Source: Aphelocoma coerulescens (lineage: Eukaryota > Chordata > Aves > Passeriformes > Corvidae). From it: 64,000 bases of DNA. The DNA is taken from the NCBI RefSeq assembly GCF_041296385.1, contig NW_027183507.1:1-64000 (forward strand). The letters are read 5' to 3'. The stretch's first letter is position 1. Every line of letters starts with the position of its first letter. The notes under the pieces are model-generated. The model had not been told where the DNA came from. It saw only the letters and a list, made by a program, of their open reading frames with translations, and did not search any database. The translations under genes were made by a program, and so were the position numbers. Shown piece by piece: positions 1-9,200 of this stretch.

Positions 1-122
1 TCCTTCTTTGCTTTCCTGCTTTCTTGCTTTCATTTTTATATCTTTTGCTTTCTGTTTCTATTTCTTGTTGCTTGCTTTTTCTTCCTTTTCTTTTTTCTTG
101 TCCTTTTCCTTTTTCTTGTTGG
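1..122. repeat. Pyrimidine-rich low-complexity tract
   Basis: The + strand is almost entirely C and T, with repeated CTTT and TTTCTT blocks. It abuts the RNase H end of the pol fragment that follows. No coding or regulatory role can be supported. Confidence 0.7.
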
Positions 123-129
123 TTTCACA

Positions 130-1382
130 TTCATCTGTTAACTTCCCAATCATTTTGCTACCAAAAAGGAAACCACTCAGTCCATCCCTTAAACACAGCA
201 TAGGAATCGGTGTAGATACAGACAGGAGAAGTATTCTGTGCCTCACGTTGGAAAACACTCCAAACAGCTCTCAGCTCACCAGCTTGGGCGCTGCCTTCCC
301 CTCTGTGATAATTCCTTCACCTGAGGAGGTGTACCTTTTTTCAGCATCTTTGAAGCCACAGGAGTAAAAACCTACAGGCCTCGTCGGACCCTCAGGACCC
401 CGCTGCCATATGTGTACTGACAGCCCTGAGGAGGCAAATCCCCATTCCACCTGGAAAGGATCTGTAGGGTGAATAGGGCCCAGGGCTTGGTGAGCTGTTG
501 CTTCAAAAACCAACAATTGCAATGCTTCTTCTTGAGAAGCACTCCATTCCCATTTTACCCTTTTCTCAACAAGTTATAAAGAGGTCTGGCAATTATGGAA
601 AAATCTGAGATGTATTTTCTCCAGAACACTAATAATCCTAAAGCATGTTGGAGATCTTTTTTGGATTCGGGCATTTTAATCTGATCTAAAGAGGTTAGGG
701 TATCGGGTGGGATACATGTCATACCTCCTTTCCACCAAATTCCCCAAAATTTCACTTCATGTGAAGGGTTTTGGATTTTTTTGGAGGGAATTTGCAAATC
801 AAGGCTTTCTAAGTGGGAGATTATTTTCTGTTTGGTATCTCTCACTCCTTCTATTTCATCTCCCACAAGGATATCATCAATGTATTGATAAACAGCCACA
901 TTGTCAGCTTTGGGTATTTTTTCTGACTCTTGGGCTGAAGCGTGATGAGCCAGGGTGGGGGAATGTTTGTACCCTTGGGGAAGCCTAGTGAAAGTGTATT
1001 GCTGTCCTTCCCATGTGAAAGCAGAACGGTCCATATCTTCTGGCTGTAAAGGTATCATAAAAAACATGTCTTGGACATCTATAGGTGCCATGATTGAATG
1101 AGCCTTTTCTTGAATCAATGTTATGATTTCTGCCAGATTTGGGACGGCTGCTGTAAGAGGGTCTGCGTTGGCATTTAGCCTGCGAAAATCTATTGTCAGC
1201 CTCCACTTCCCATTAGGCTTTCGTACTGGCCACACCAGAGAATTGAAAGGAGAATGAGTATGAACTATTCCTCCTTGTTCTCGCAGCTCCTGTATCACTG
1301 GCTTGATACCCTCTTTGGCACCCAGGGGAGGGGGTATTGTTTCACATCAGTTACTTTGCTGAATGGTAGGGAGGGCTTTGCT
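130..1382 (-). pseudogene. pol: Decayed ERV pol fragment: RT plus start of RNase H
   Basis: The minus strand encodes a retroviral reverse transcriptase. The longest open part (1298 to 555) has RT palm motifs, including LPQGYKHSP and the catalytic YIDD box (in QYIDDILVGD), followed by a thumb-like PLYNLL segment. Reading then shifts frame near 555-565 and continues at 522-271 as the connection region (GPIHPTDPFQVEW). After a stop it resumes around 183-227 with an RNase H-like IYTDSYAVFKGW. The N-terminal RT side ends abruptly at about 1382, where the GC-rich duplicated segment begins. It differs clearly from the pol of the provirus at 3195-12113, so it belongs to another, older family. Class is uncertain. 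No gag, env or LTR was found beside it. Confidence 0.85.
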
Positions 1383-1392
1383 TTAGGGCTTT

Positions 1393-1821
1393 GCCACCAA
1401 TGGGGAGCCGCGGGACGGGCGGGGCTCGGCGGGGATTGAGCGGGGCCGCGGGGCGGGGGCGGGGCCCGGAGGGGCCGGGGCCGCTGAGGGGCCGCGGGTG
1501 CGGCAGAGCGGGAGCGGCGGCGGCGGGGCGGGCGCGGGCAGCGGGCTGCGGTGGGGGAGTGACCCCCGGCGAGGGAGTGACCGAGCCCCGGCGGGGGACT
1601 GACAGAGCCCCGGTGAGGGAGTGACCGGCCCCCGGCGGGGGACTGACAGAGCCCCGGGGAGGAGCGGCCCCGGGCGTGTGGGTGGGTGCGTTCCTTCCTT
1701 GCCGGGGGTGGGATCGGGCCTGGAAGGAAGCCAGCCGCGTGGGCAAAGGAGAGCGGCGAGCCGCCTTCCCGTCACATGGCTTCTGCAAAGAAGCCTAGGG
1801 ACTACTAGAGGGAGTGGCCTT
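1393..1821. repeat. GC-rich 429-bp segment, copy 1 of a direct duplication
   Basis: The block starts at GCCACCAATGGGG and ends at GAGTGGCCTT. It is repeated at 2545-2973 with a constant offset of 1,152 bases and about two mismatches. It is very CpG-rich and holds a short minisatellite of GAGTGACC/GGGGGACTGAC units around 1557-1660. Several frames are open only because of base composition. Copy 1 interrupts or truncates the ERV pol fragment on its left. Confidence 0.9.
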
Positions 1822-2039
1822 TGATCAAATCGTCATAGTGCAAATGTCCCGGTGATAAGATCCAACCCCACCTAGGTCGAATCCTCACTTATTGTGAGAG
1901 AACTTCTTTTGGTGTTGTGAAAATTTTCTCTCAGCCAAGCTGGTGGGGGGGGGTTTGAAACTTTGTCTCTACATGGTCTGATTGCATTCTAGTTTTATAT
2001 ATAACAGCACGAATTACATACTTTATTTATAACACCAAT
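1822..2039. other. Unassigned spacer between the GC-rich copies
   Basis: AT-richer sequence with a G10-type run near 1945-1955. No ORF of note and no recognised repeat. Confidence 0.5.
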
Positions 2040-2325
2040 GTCCTTCTTGGCCACCTGGGCACACCTGGGCTCGTGTTCAGCAGCTCTTGGCCAGCACCCC
2101 CAGGTCTTTTTCTGCGGGGCCATTGGAAATTGCACAGAACGGTCAGTGCAATGTGGGGAGTTTAGTAACAACTGCAGGCAGCCCAATCGGATTTAGGGAC
2201 TCTGTGGCCGCTTTGCTAACAAGTCAAGGCGGCCCAGTTCCCCTGAAGGGCTCTGTGGCCGCCTAAAGTAACCAGCCCGTAGCGCTGCAGGGGGATGTTG
2301 TGAGCCAAGTGCAGGTGTAAACGAT
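2040..2325 (-). mobile_element. CR1-type LINE remnant, interrupted
   Basis: Positions 2051-2125 (CCACCTGGGCACACCTGGG then CAGCACCCCCAGGTC) and 2268-2325 (CCGTAGCGCTGCAGGGGGA, then GTGAGCCAAGTGCAGG) match, as I recall it, the reverse complement of the 3' part of avian CR1 ORF2. The pieces are in the right order but separated by about 140 bases of foreign sequence containing two copies of CTCTGTGGCCGC. The assignment is by recognition, not alignment. Confidence 0.6.
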
Positions 2326-2329
2326 GTCC

Positions 2330-2544
2330 TTGGACACCGATTCCCGCTCTTGCAGAACGTTTGGGTTTCTGCAGCGATCCCTCCTGCCCGGCCGTGCTGG
2401 CGGCGCAGCCCCGGAGGAGCGGCCGCTCCGCGCGGGCCCCGCGGCCGCCGCTCCCCAGGGCCCGGCCGAGCGCTCGGCGCGCGCAGAGGGACAGGGGGCG
2501 GAGCCTGCGCCGCTCGCGCCGCTCGGGCCGCGGGCGCAGCGCGC
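2330..2544. other. CpG-island-like sequence preceding GC-rich copy 2
   Basis: Dense CpG sequence that leads into copy 2 at 2545 but is absent before copy 1. It could be the original context of the duplicated segment (a promoter or first exon). No TATA box or convincing ORF was identified. Confidence 0.4.
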
Positions 2545-2973
2545 GCCACCAATGGGGAGCCGCGGGACGGGCGGGGCTCGGCGGGGATTGAGCGGGGCCG
2601 CGGGGCGGGGGCGGGGCCCGGAGGGGCCGGGGCCGCTGAGGGGCCGCGGGTGCGGCAGAGCGGGAGCGGCGGCGGCGGGGCGGGCGCGGGCAGCGGGCTG
2701 CGGTGGGGGAGTGACCCCCGGCGAGGGAGTGACCGAGCCCCGGCGGGGGACTGACCGAGCCCCGGTGAGGGAGTGACCGGCCCCCGGCGGGGGACTGACA
2801 GAGCCCCGGGGAGGAGCGGCCCCGGGCGTGTGGGTGGGTGCGTTCCTTCCTTGCCGGGGGTGGGATCGGGCCTGGAAGGAAGCCAGCCGCGTGGGCAAAG
2901 GGGAGCGGCGAGCCGCCTTCCCGTCACATGGCTTCTGCAAAGAAGCCTAGGGACTACTAGAGGGAGTGGCCTT
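2545..2973. repeat. GC-rich 429-bp segment, copy 2 of a direct duplication
   Basis: Same content as 1393-1821. The visible differences are a C for A in GGGGGACTGAC(C/A)GAG and a G for A near the AAAGGGGAGCGG motif. Here the block is continuous with a CpG-rich left flank, so copy 2 is the more natural parental copy. Confidence 0.9.
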
Positions 2974-3029
2974 CAAATGAGACAGTGGGGATTGGGATGA
3001 CAGATTAACGTTGTTTTTTCGCTGTTGGG

Positions 3030-3085
3030 GTGGTCAGGCGTTGGCACAGGTTGCCCAGGGAGGTGGTGGTTGCAGAGGGTACGGT
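3030..3085 (+). mobile_element. Short CR1-like scrap
   Basis: GGCACAGGTTGCCCAGGGAG followed by GTGGTGG is a recognisable CR1 LINE 3' motif. Only about 50 bases are convincing, and the rest of 2974-3190 is unassigned. Confidence 0.45.
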
Positions 3086-3194
3086 CAGGCTCAGTCAATG
3101 TGCAGAGAATGGATCAGGGTGGCGGCCATGAGGGAAGTCAGTGCGTAGTTCAGACTATAGGATGGTGATCTTTACCGTAAGAAGTGTTTGATCA

Positions 3195-3660
3195 TGTGAT
3201 TGATGGAGGCAGACAAAGAGGTTTAATCAAATTAGAGAATTTATTAATTACAGCAAGCAAGGCATAAGCAAAATCAGCGCTGGGCGACAGGGGAGTCCCC
3301 GCTCCACCGAATTGCCGCAGGGGTTTGCAAATTTCAGTCCTTCTTTTATGCAGGATCGTTTCCTGTTAACTCTTCTTTAAGGGAGTACTCTGCGCATGTG
3401 TGAACTTGTTGCTAGGGGGTCGTTTTTTGCCTTCTGGTGGTCGATGGCTGAAGGCTAGTAGTCTTCTTCAAGTGCCCTCTGGGTGACCTTTTCCATATTT
3501 GGTCAGTTAGTATCCCCTGCTTTTCTTCCTGGAGCTTAAACAATAGTACACTTACAGCACTTACAACCTTTACATATAGATTTGTTAAGACATTTCCTGT
3601 TATGTACGTTGTGGCCTGTGTCAGCTCTTTTCAATGAACAAAATACCCTCATTTATTACA
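3195..3660 (-). repeat. ERV-A 3' LTR
   Basis: 466 bp; on the minus strand it begins TGTAATAAATG and ends CAATCACA, the usual TG...CA termini. A TATA-like CATAAAAG lies at 3350-3343 and a polyadenylation signal AATAAA at 3245-3240, placing R/U5 toward the low coordinates. It differs from the 5' LTR at about two positions (GCCGCAG versus GCTGCAG; TACGTTG versus TACATTG). Confidence 0.93.
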
Positions 3661-3675
3661 ATCCCCCCTTTTTCT
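3661..3675 (-). other. ERV-A polypurine tract
   Basis: On the minus strand AGAAAAAGGGGGG (3675-3663) plus AT lies immediately before the 3' LTR and just after the env stop. This is the expected position and composition of the plus-strand primer of reverse transcription. Confidence 0.85.
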
Positions 3676-3680
3676 CTTGT

Positions 3681-5507
3681 TCATTTTTGTTCACTGAATC
3701 TTTTTAGCTCCTGTTTAGCTAATTCTAACATTTCTTCTTCATGATTTTCTGATATCTGCTGGTATTTAGCCCTAAGGAGCATTAAATGTGCTACTTCTAA
3801 GCGCCCTTTTACTATGGAGATCAACTTATTAAGTATACACGGCCCAAATGTGAGTCCTAGGACTAACAGAATTAGAGGCCCTGCGATGGTAGATAACAAA
3901 GTGGTTAACCAGGGTGAATGGTTAAACCAGGATTCATACCAGCTCTGTTGTGCCTCTCTTTCTCTTTTCCGTTGTTCTAGCCGTTTTCTTAGTTCAGTCA
4001 TGGTGTCTATCACTACCCCAGTGTGGTCTGCGTAGACACAGCATTCTTCTTTGAGTGCTACACACAGTCCTCCCTGCTGAAGGAATAATAAGTCTAAACC
4101 CCTCCTATTTTGTAGGACTACTTCTGATAGAGATCTTACTGATTTTACTAGGCCATCAATTGCTTGTTCTATTCGGCTTAGATCTTCATCTACTGAGACC
4201 CTTAGTGCTCTTAACTCTTTTTGCTGGGTGACTAAGGATGCTATTCCAGTTCCTGCCCCAACTCCTCCTATAGTGAGAAGGGTTGCTATGGTTAATGCAG
4301 TAAAAGGTTCTCTTTTTACTAGGTGATGATCTGCTGTGGTGTGTTGTTGGTACATGTATTCACTAGGATGATACGTGATTCGAGGTATGATGGACACTTG
4401 AATACAATAATCGTGGGTGTAATTAAATAGTTTGAGTGAAAGGCAGGGTGTGATTCTTATATTGTTACACACCCATTTAGTATTTGCGGCTGGGAGCAAC
4501 CAATCTGCAGGTTTTTCATCTTCTTTAGGTGATATCTTTACCTCACACAAATGTTCTTTATGTTTTGGAATGTTTCCTATACATCTTCCTTTCTCAGTTA
4601 CTTGAGACAAAGTCAGTCCTTGAATTGATTCTTTTCTCTGTTTCCAAAGACATTGTGCTGGGTTTGTGCCGTTAATTCTTCTAGCCTTTGCAGTCACACC
4701 TATTCCTTCATAAAAAGGCGGCCTGATGTTGTAACATAACCAGCATTCCTTAGTTAGCTCTGGATTGGTCTTATTTATTACACCATAACTAGCTTGCATG
4801 ATCTTCCATAGAGCACTATATTCTAAATTTGTTTTAACATCAGTTGGATTCTCGCTCTGGGGAGTAATTGTTATACTACCAACTTGCTGAGTTTTGTTTA
4901 TATTGCCTATTTCCTCTAGTTCCCCTAGACCCTGGTTTGGTCCAACTAGTTCTGGATCAGGGGGTGCGTGTTCTTTCTTAATCATTATTAGGTTTCCTCT
5001 ATCTTTCTCGGGTTCCCAGTGTCTGATTCCCCAGATTTTCCCCAGTAACCAATCCGGATTAGTGGGTTGCATTATATTTATATATATAAAGGAACAGGTC
5101 CCCATATATGTCGTCTCTCCAGAAGGTCCTCTTCGTGGCTTAGTGCACCCTACGGGCCCGAACCCAGCTTTCAGAAATTTGTCTGGTCCCCCTCCCGGGA
5201 TCCAGTCGGAGGCTATTGTCTCACACCCCCAATATCCACAGAAATATTCTCCTGGATAATTACAGTATGATTTCCCTCGATTAGCGGTTGGACACATATA
5301 AAATCCTGCTAGGTTTAGTTCTTTTCCACAGTGTTCAATAGCTGTTAGATCACATAATCCCGCTCGAAAACTTGGTGCCCCTACAGTGGTATTTGTTTGT
5401 AGTATCCTATTATCACTTAACCTAACTAATGACCGTTTAAAGGGTTCGTGTGGAAAGTGTGTCTCTTCTAAAGTCTCAACCCCGTTCAATTTAATTAAGC
5501 AAAGCAT
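3681..5507 (-). CDS. env: ERV-A envelope glycoprotein (Env), gamma-type
   Basis: 608 codons from the ATG at 5507. The product would be a surface/transmembrane envelope precursor. SU (about 1-399) is Cys-rich with N-glycosylation sites and the CWLC motif (255-258), which in gamma-type envelopes isomerises the SU-TM disulfide. A short basic cleavage motif VKR (397-399) is followed by an Ala/Gly/Thr-rich fusion peptide (about 401-425). The TM then has a heptad region, the LQNRRGLDLL immunosuppressive-type segment (465-474), CX6CC (482-490), a membrane span (about 533-556) and a cytoplasmic tail. The annotated start leaves only a stub of signal peptide. The hydrophobic run begins upstream (5528-5508), directly after an in-frame TAG at 5531-5529. 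Either the start comes from a spliced exon, or env lost its leader by mutation. Confidence 0.9.
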   Translation of the reverse strand: MLCLIKLNGVETLEETHFPHEPFKRSLVRLSDNRILQTNTTVGAPSFRAGLCDLTAIEHCGKELNLAGFYMCPTANRGKSYCNYPGEYFCGYWGCETIASDWIPGGGPDKFLKAGFGPVGCTKPRRGPSGETTYMGTCSFIYINIMQPTNPDWLLGKIWGIRHWEPEKDRGNLIMIKKEHAPPDPELVGPNQGLGELEEIGNINKTQQVGSITITPQSENPTDVKTNLEYSALWKIMQASYGVINKTNPELTKECWLCYNIRPPFYEGIGVTAKARRINGTNPAQCLWKQRKESIQGLTLSQVTEKGRCIGNIPKHKEHLCEVKISPKEDEKPADWLLPAANTKWVCNNIRITPCLSLKLFNYTHDYCIQVSIIPRITYHPSEYMYQQHTTADHHLVKREPFTALTIATLLTIGGVGAGTGIASLVTQQKELRALRVSVDEDLSRIEQAIDGLVKSVRSLSEVVLQNRRGLDLLFLQQGGLCVALKEECCVYADHTGVVIDTMTELRKRLEQRKREREAQQSWYESWFNHSPWLTTLLSTIAGPLILLVLGLTFGPCILNKLISIVKGRLEVAHLMLLRAKYQQISENHEEEMLELAKQELKRFSEQK

Positions 5508-5528
5508 GATTAGTAGAAAAATACTACG

Positions 5529-5750
5529 CTAGGCTAAATGGTGGAGTCGATTTGTGGTAATAGTTATTTGGTTACTATAGTTTGGTGGTGTCTTTCCCCC
5601 TTTCACATGTCGTGGGTCACACTGAGGCTTTCTAGTCCCACTCCTGAGGCAGTTCTGCAAGCATTGCTCTAGTATCCCAATACAGGGGTTCTTTCCTCCA
5701 CAGCTTTTTACTCCTCTGCCTCGCTCGTCGACCCGGTTGCTTCGGGCCAC
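5529..5750 (-). CDS. 73-codon ORF in frame with env, ending at UAG (possible env leader)
   Basis: This ORF starts with ATG at 5750, overlaps the end of the 216-codon ORF in a different frame, and stops at TAG 5531-5529. It is exactly in frame with env, and after the TAG the reading continues straight into the hydrophobic signal-peptide stretch of env. The peptide is basic at its start (MARSNRVDERGRG) with several Cys. It may be the broken N-terminal leader of env, a separate small accessory product, or a by-product of the overlapping frame. AG dinucleotides at the TAG (CCTAG, CGTAG) could also act as the env splice acceptor, in which case this ORF is not translated with env. Confidence 0.45.
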   Translation of the reverse strand: MARSNRVDERGRGVKSCGGKNPCIGILEQCLQNCLRSGTRKPQCDPRHVKGGKTPPNYSNQITITTNRLHHLA

Positions 5751-6282
5751 GAGGGGTACTATCTTCTCGGCAGCAGGAGTATTCTTCAGGAGGTCCTTGG
5801 GATCGAGCCTGTCGGGTTTCTTGCCTCTTAATGTAGGAGTTCCAATTACGGTTCTTAACTTCTGGAGTGTTACACTGGACTCCCCTCAGGCGTTTGCGAC
5901 AAATGCTGTCACAGATGTCAGCTACAAAGGGGGCCGGTAAGTTAAAGTTGTAACAATAATAATGGGGATTAATTCCCTTAAATACTATTTCCCACCATTC
6001 ACTTGACCCCTTTTTTAGAATTCCTCGTGATACTGCATGTGCTAGAGCCCAATTAGTAAATTGACCTTGAAGCTTCCGGCAGGGGATGCAAACTCCTCTG
6101 GGGGGAGTTCCCCTTTCACAATGACTCCACCACTTTTCCCTGCATACTATACATATATAACAAACAAAAGGATAACATCTACAATTAGAATTCCCACACC
6201 TTATTCTAACATCATTTTTAAAAATTAGTCCTTCATCTGTATACAGAGGATTGGGTAAATACTCGATTTTGTATTTGCTCAT
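5632..6282 (-). CDS. ERV-A extra ORF between pol and env: 216-aa Cys-rich, Arg-rich protein
   Basis: The ATG (6282-6280) overlaps the pol TGA (6281-6279) as ATGA, so it could be reached by termination-reinitiation or from a spliced RNA. The protein has two visible parts. Residues 29-68 hold nine Cys (29, 34, 36, 41, 44, 47, 55, 65, 68) in CxxC-like pairs, suggesting metal binding, with more Cys at 110, 124, 128 and 137. Residues 178-197 are strongly basic (RGPKQPGRRARQRSKKLWRK), resembling a nuclear-localisation or RNA-binding segment, followed by a short acidic/Leu tail (AMLAELPQEW). It has no signal peptide. I do not recognise a family. Simple gammaretroviruses have no gene here, so this suggests a complex retrovirus-like accessory gene. 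It is uninterrupted in a young provirus, which favours function, but no homologue was searched. Confidence 0.7.
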   Translation of the reverse strand: MSKYKIEYLPNPLYTDEGLIFKNDVRIRCGNSNCRCYPFVCYICIVCREKWWSHCERGTPPRGVCIPCRKLQGQFTNWALAHAVSRGILKKGSSEWWEIVFKGINPHYYCYNFNLPAPFVADICDSICRKRLRGVQCNTPEVKNRNWNSYIKRQETRQARSQGPPEEYSCCREDSTPRGPKQPGRRARQRSKKLWRKEPLYWDTRAMLAELPQEWD

Positions 6283-9200
6283 TTACAGTCTTTCCTTTGA
6301 ATTTTCAATTTTAAGTCTCCAGGAGGACTGGTTACTTGCCACTGGGGGGATGGCTTTTCCACAGGTCCTTTAATTCTGCTTGCATGCGTCCATTCTCTTT
6401 CAGCTGTTCTTATTGCTGTTTTTGTAGTAAGTAGAACAAGATAAGGTCCCTCCCATTGTGGGGTTAATGAGGTTTCTTTCCATGATTTGATTAATACCCA
6501 ATTTCCTGGTTGAATTCGATGTAGTTTAAGTTCTAGCGGGGGCCTTTGAGTTATCATGCCCTTTTTCCATAATTCTTCTCTATATCTCATTAAGGTAATA
6601 ATGTAATGATTCATGTTTTGGTCTCTTAGATTTGGGTGATCTTGAGGTTCCCCCACATTATAAGGCATTCCATACAGCATCTCAAAAGGGGAGATTCCCA
6701 TGTCAGATCTTGGTTGAGTCCGTATGTTTAACAAAGCTAATGGTAGACATTTCACCCACGACAACTTGGTTTCAAGCATAAGCTTTGTCAATTGCTTCTT
6801 TATTTCTCCATTCATTCTTTCTACTCGTCCTGAACTTTGGGGATGCCAGGGGGTATGATATTTCCACTTTATTCCCATAATTCCCATTACTTCTTTGATG
6901 ATTTTAGATACAAAGTGGGGTCCTCGGTCGGAGTCAATAGTCTCAATTATTCCATATGTAGGGATAATATTTTCTAATAGAACTTTGACCACTGTCTGTG
7001 CTGTTGCCCTTGCTGTGGGAAATGCTTCGACAAAATGCGTTAGATGGTCTACTATAACTAATAAGTATTTACTTCTTCTTACTTTGGGCAATTCGGTGAA
7101 ATCTAGTTGTATGTTAGCAAAGGGCCTGTGTGCTAGTGGTCTCCCTCCCAATGGGCGTTCTCTTAAATAAGCCTTATTCACTTTAAGGCAAGTTATGCAG
7201 CCTTTAACAATTTGTTTTGCCAAATTATATATTCCAATACACATATACTTAGCGGCAAACTGGTCTGCTAGTGCTTGTGTTCCCCAATGAGTTTGGCTAT
7301 GTATCCTTTGTAAAATTTCCACTGCTATTGATTTAGGTAGTGCTACTCTTCCATCTGGGAGTTTCCATTCTCCTTCTGAATTTTCTTTTAGCCCCATTTG
7401 TGATAGTTTCTCTTTTTCTTGTTCTGTAAAACTATAAATGCACCTAGTTTTATTGGGGAATTTCTCCTTTGGTCGGTTCTTATCCTGAACTTGTCGTATA
7501 ACCAAAAGTGCTGCCCTTTTTGCTTCTTGGTCTGCTGCGTTATTACCTCTACTTCTAAAATCTATTCCTTTCTGGTGACCTCTGAGATGTACTACAGCAA
7601 TTCTTCTAGGCTCCTGTAAGGCCTGGAGTAGCTGTCTTATTAGCTCCTGATGGACTAAGTCTTTCCCTTGAGAGTTTATTAACCCTCGTTCTTCCCATAT
7701 TTTCCCAAATGTATGTACCACTCCATATGCATATTTGGAGTCTGTATATATTGTCCCTGTTTTATTTTTCAGCAATCTCAGAGCTCGTAAGACTGCATAC
7801 AATTCACAAGCTTGAGCTGACCAGGATCTACTTAGAGGTCCTGACTCTAAGACTTCTGACCCTTCCTCTTTAATGATTGCATAGCCAGATACTCTCTTTC
7901 CCTCTATTACCCGAGATGATCCGTCTACAAACAGCCTCTCCCCTTCTTCTAATTCTTCTTCTTCTAAGTCCGGTCGGATTTTGGTTTGTTCTTTTATAGT
8001 TAACATGCAATCATGGGCTAATTTATTCTCATTTGGTTCTCCGTATAAGAACTGGGCCGGATTTTGTAGTGTAGTGACCTCTAGTGTTAGCTTTGGGGAA
8101 TCTAATAAGATCCCTTCATACTTTAAAAGTCTCGAATCTGTTATCCATTTTTCAGCTTTTTGTTGCAATATTCCCCTAATGTTATGTGGAGATAATACCT
8201 TGAGTTCCCCATTAAAAGTTATTTTACGTGCTTCTTCTACTAAGAGAGCACAGGCTACCACTGCCTGTAGGCATGTAGGCCATCCCTTGCTTACTGGATC
8301 TAATAGCTTTGACAAGTATCCTACCGGTTTCTTTCTCCTAGCCCAATCTTGAGTTAATACTCCATATGCTGTCCCATTTTCAATGTTTACAAATAGATAA
8401 AATGGTCTTTTTAAATCAGGTAAACTTAGTACTGGAGCATTAATTAAATCCTGTTGCAGTTGTTCTAAATTCCTCTCATCCTCTCTGCTCCATTTCAATA
8501 ACCCGTCATGACTGAGCTTGTTATACAGAAATTTGACCTTGGTACTATAATTATCAATCCATTGTCTACAGTAGCCTACTAATCCTAGCAATTGCCTTAC
8601 TTGTCTCTTGCTCCTTGGTGGCGGGAGTGAGAGGATTCCTTTCACTCTTTCGGGGTCTATTTTCTTCTCTCCTTTACTCAAATAATGGCCTAAATATTTT
8701 ACTTCTTCTTCTACAAACTGTAATTTTGCCTTTGATACTTTTAGTCTCTTCAAGCTTAGAAAGTTTAACAGTTTAATGCTCTCCTCCCGAACTTCTTCTT
8801 CTTTTCTTCCTGCAATCAGGAGGTCATCCACATACTGAATCAAAGTAATGTTTTCTCTTGTTTGATATTCTTGGAGGATTTGTTCTAATGCTTGTCCAAA
8901 TAAATTTGGTGATTCTGTGAACCCTTGTGGCAGCACGGTCCACCGCAACTGTTGTCGCCTATGAGTATCTGGGTCCTCCCATTCAAAGGCAAAATAATCT
9001 CTACTATTTTCGTCTAAGGGGCAGGCCCAAAATGCATCTTTTAGATCAATTACACTATACCAGTGATTTTCTGGCCCTAGTCTACTTAATAGGGTGTATG
9101 GGTTAGCAACCACCGGGAACCGGGCCACTGTCCTCTTATTAATTTCTCTTAAATCATGCACTAATCGATAGGATCCATCTGGTTTCTTTACTGGTAAAAT

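Noticed and set aside
1351..2940. Pro/Ala/Arg-rich ORFs in the GC-rich duplicates on both strands
   Set aside because: High GC suppresses stops in all frames; there is no domain, splice structure or consistent frame.
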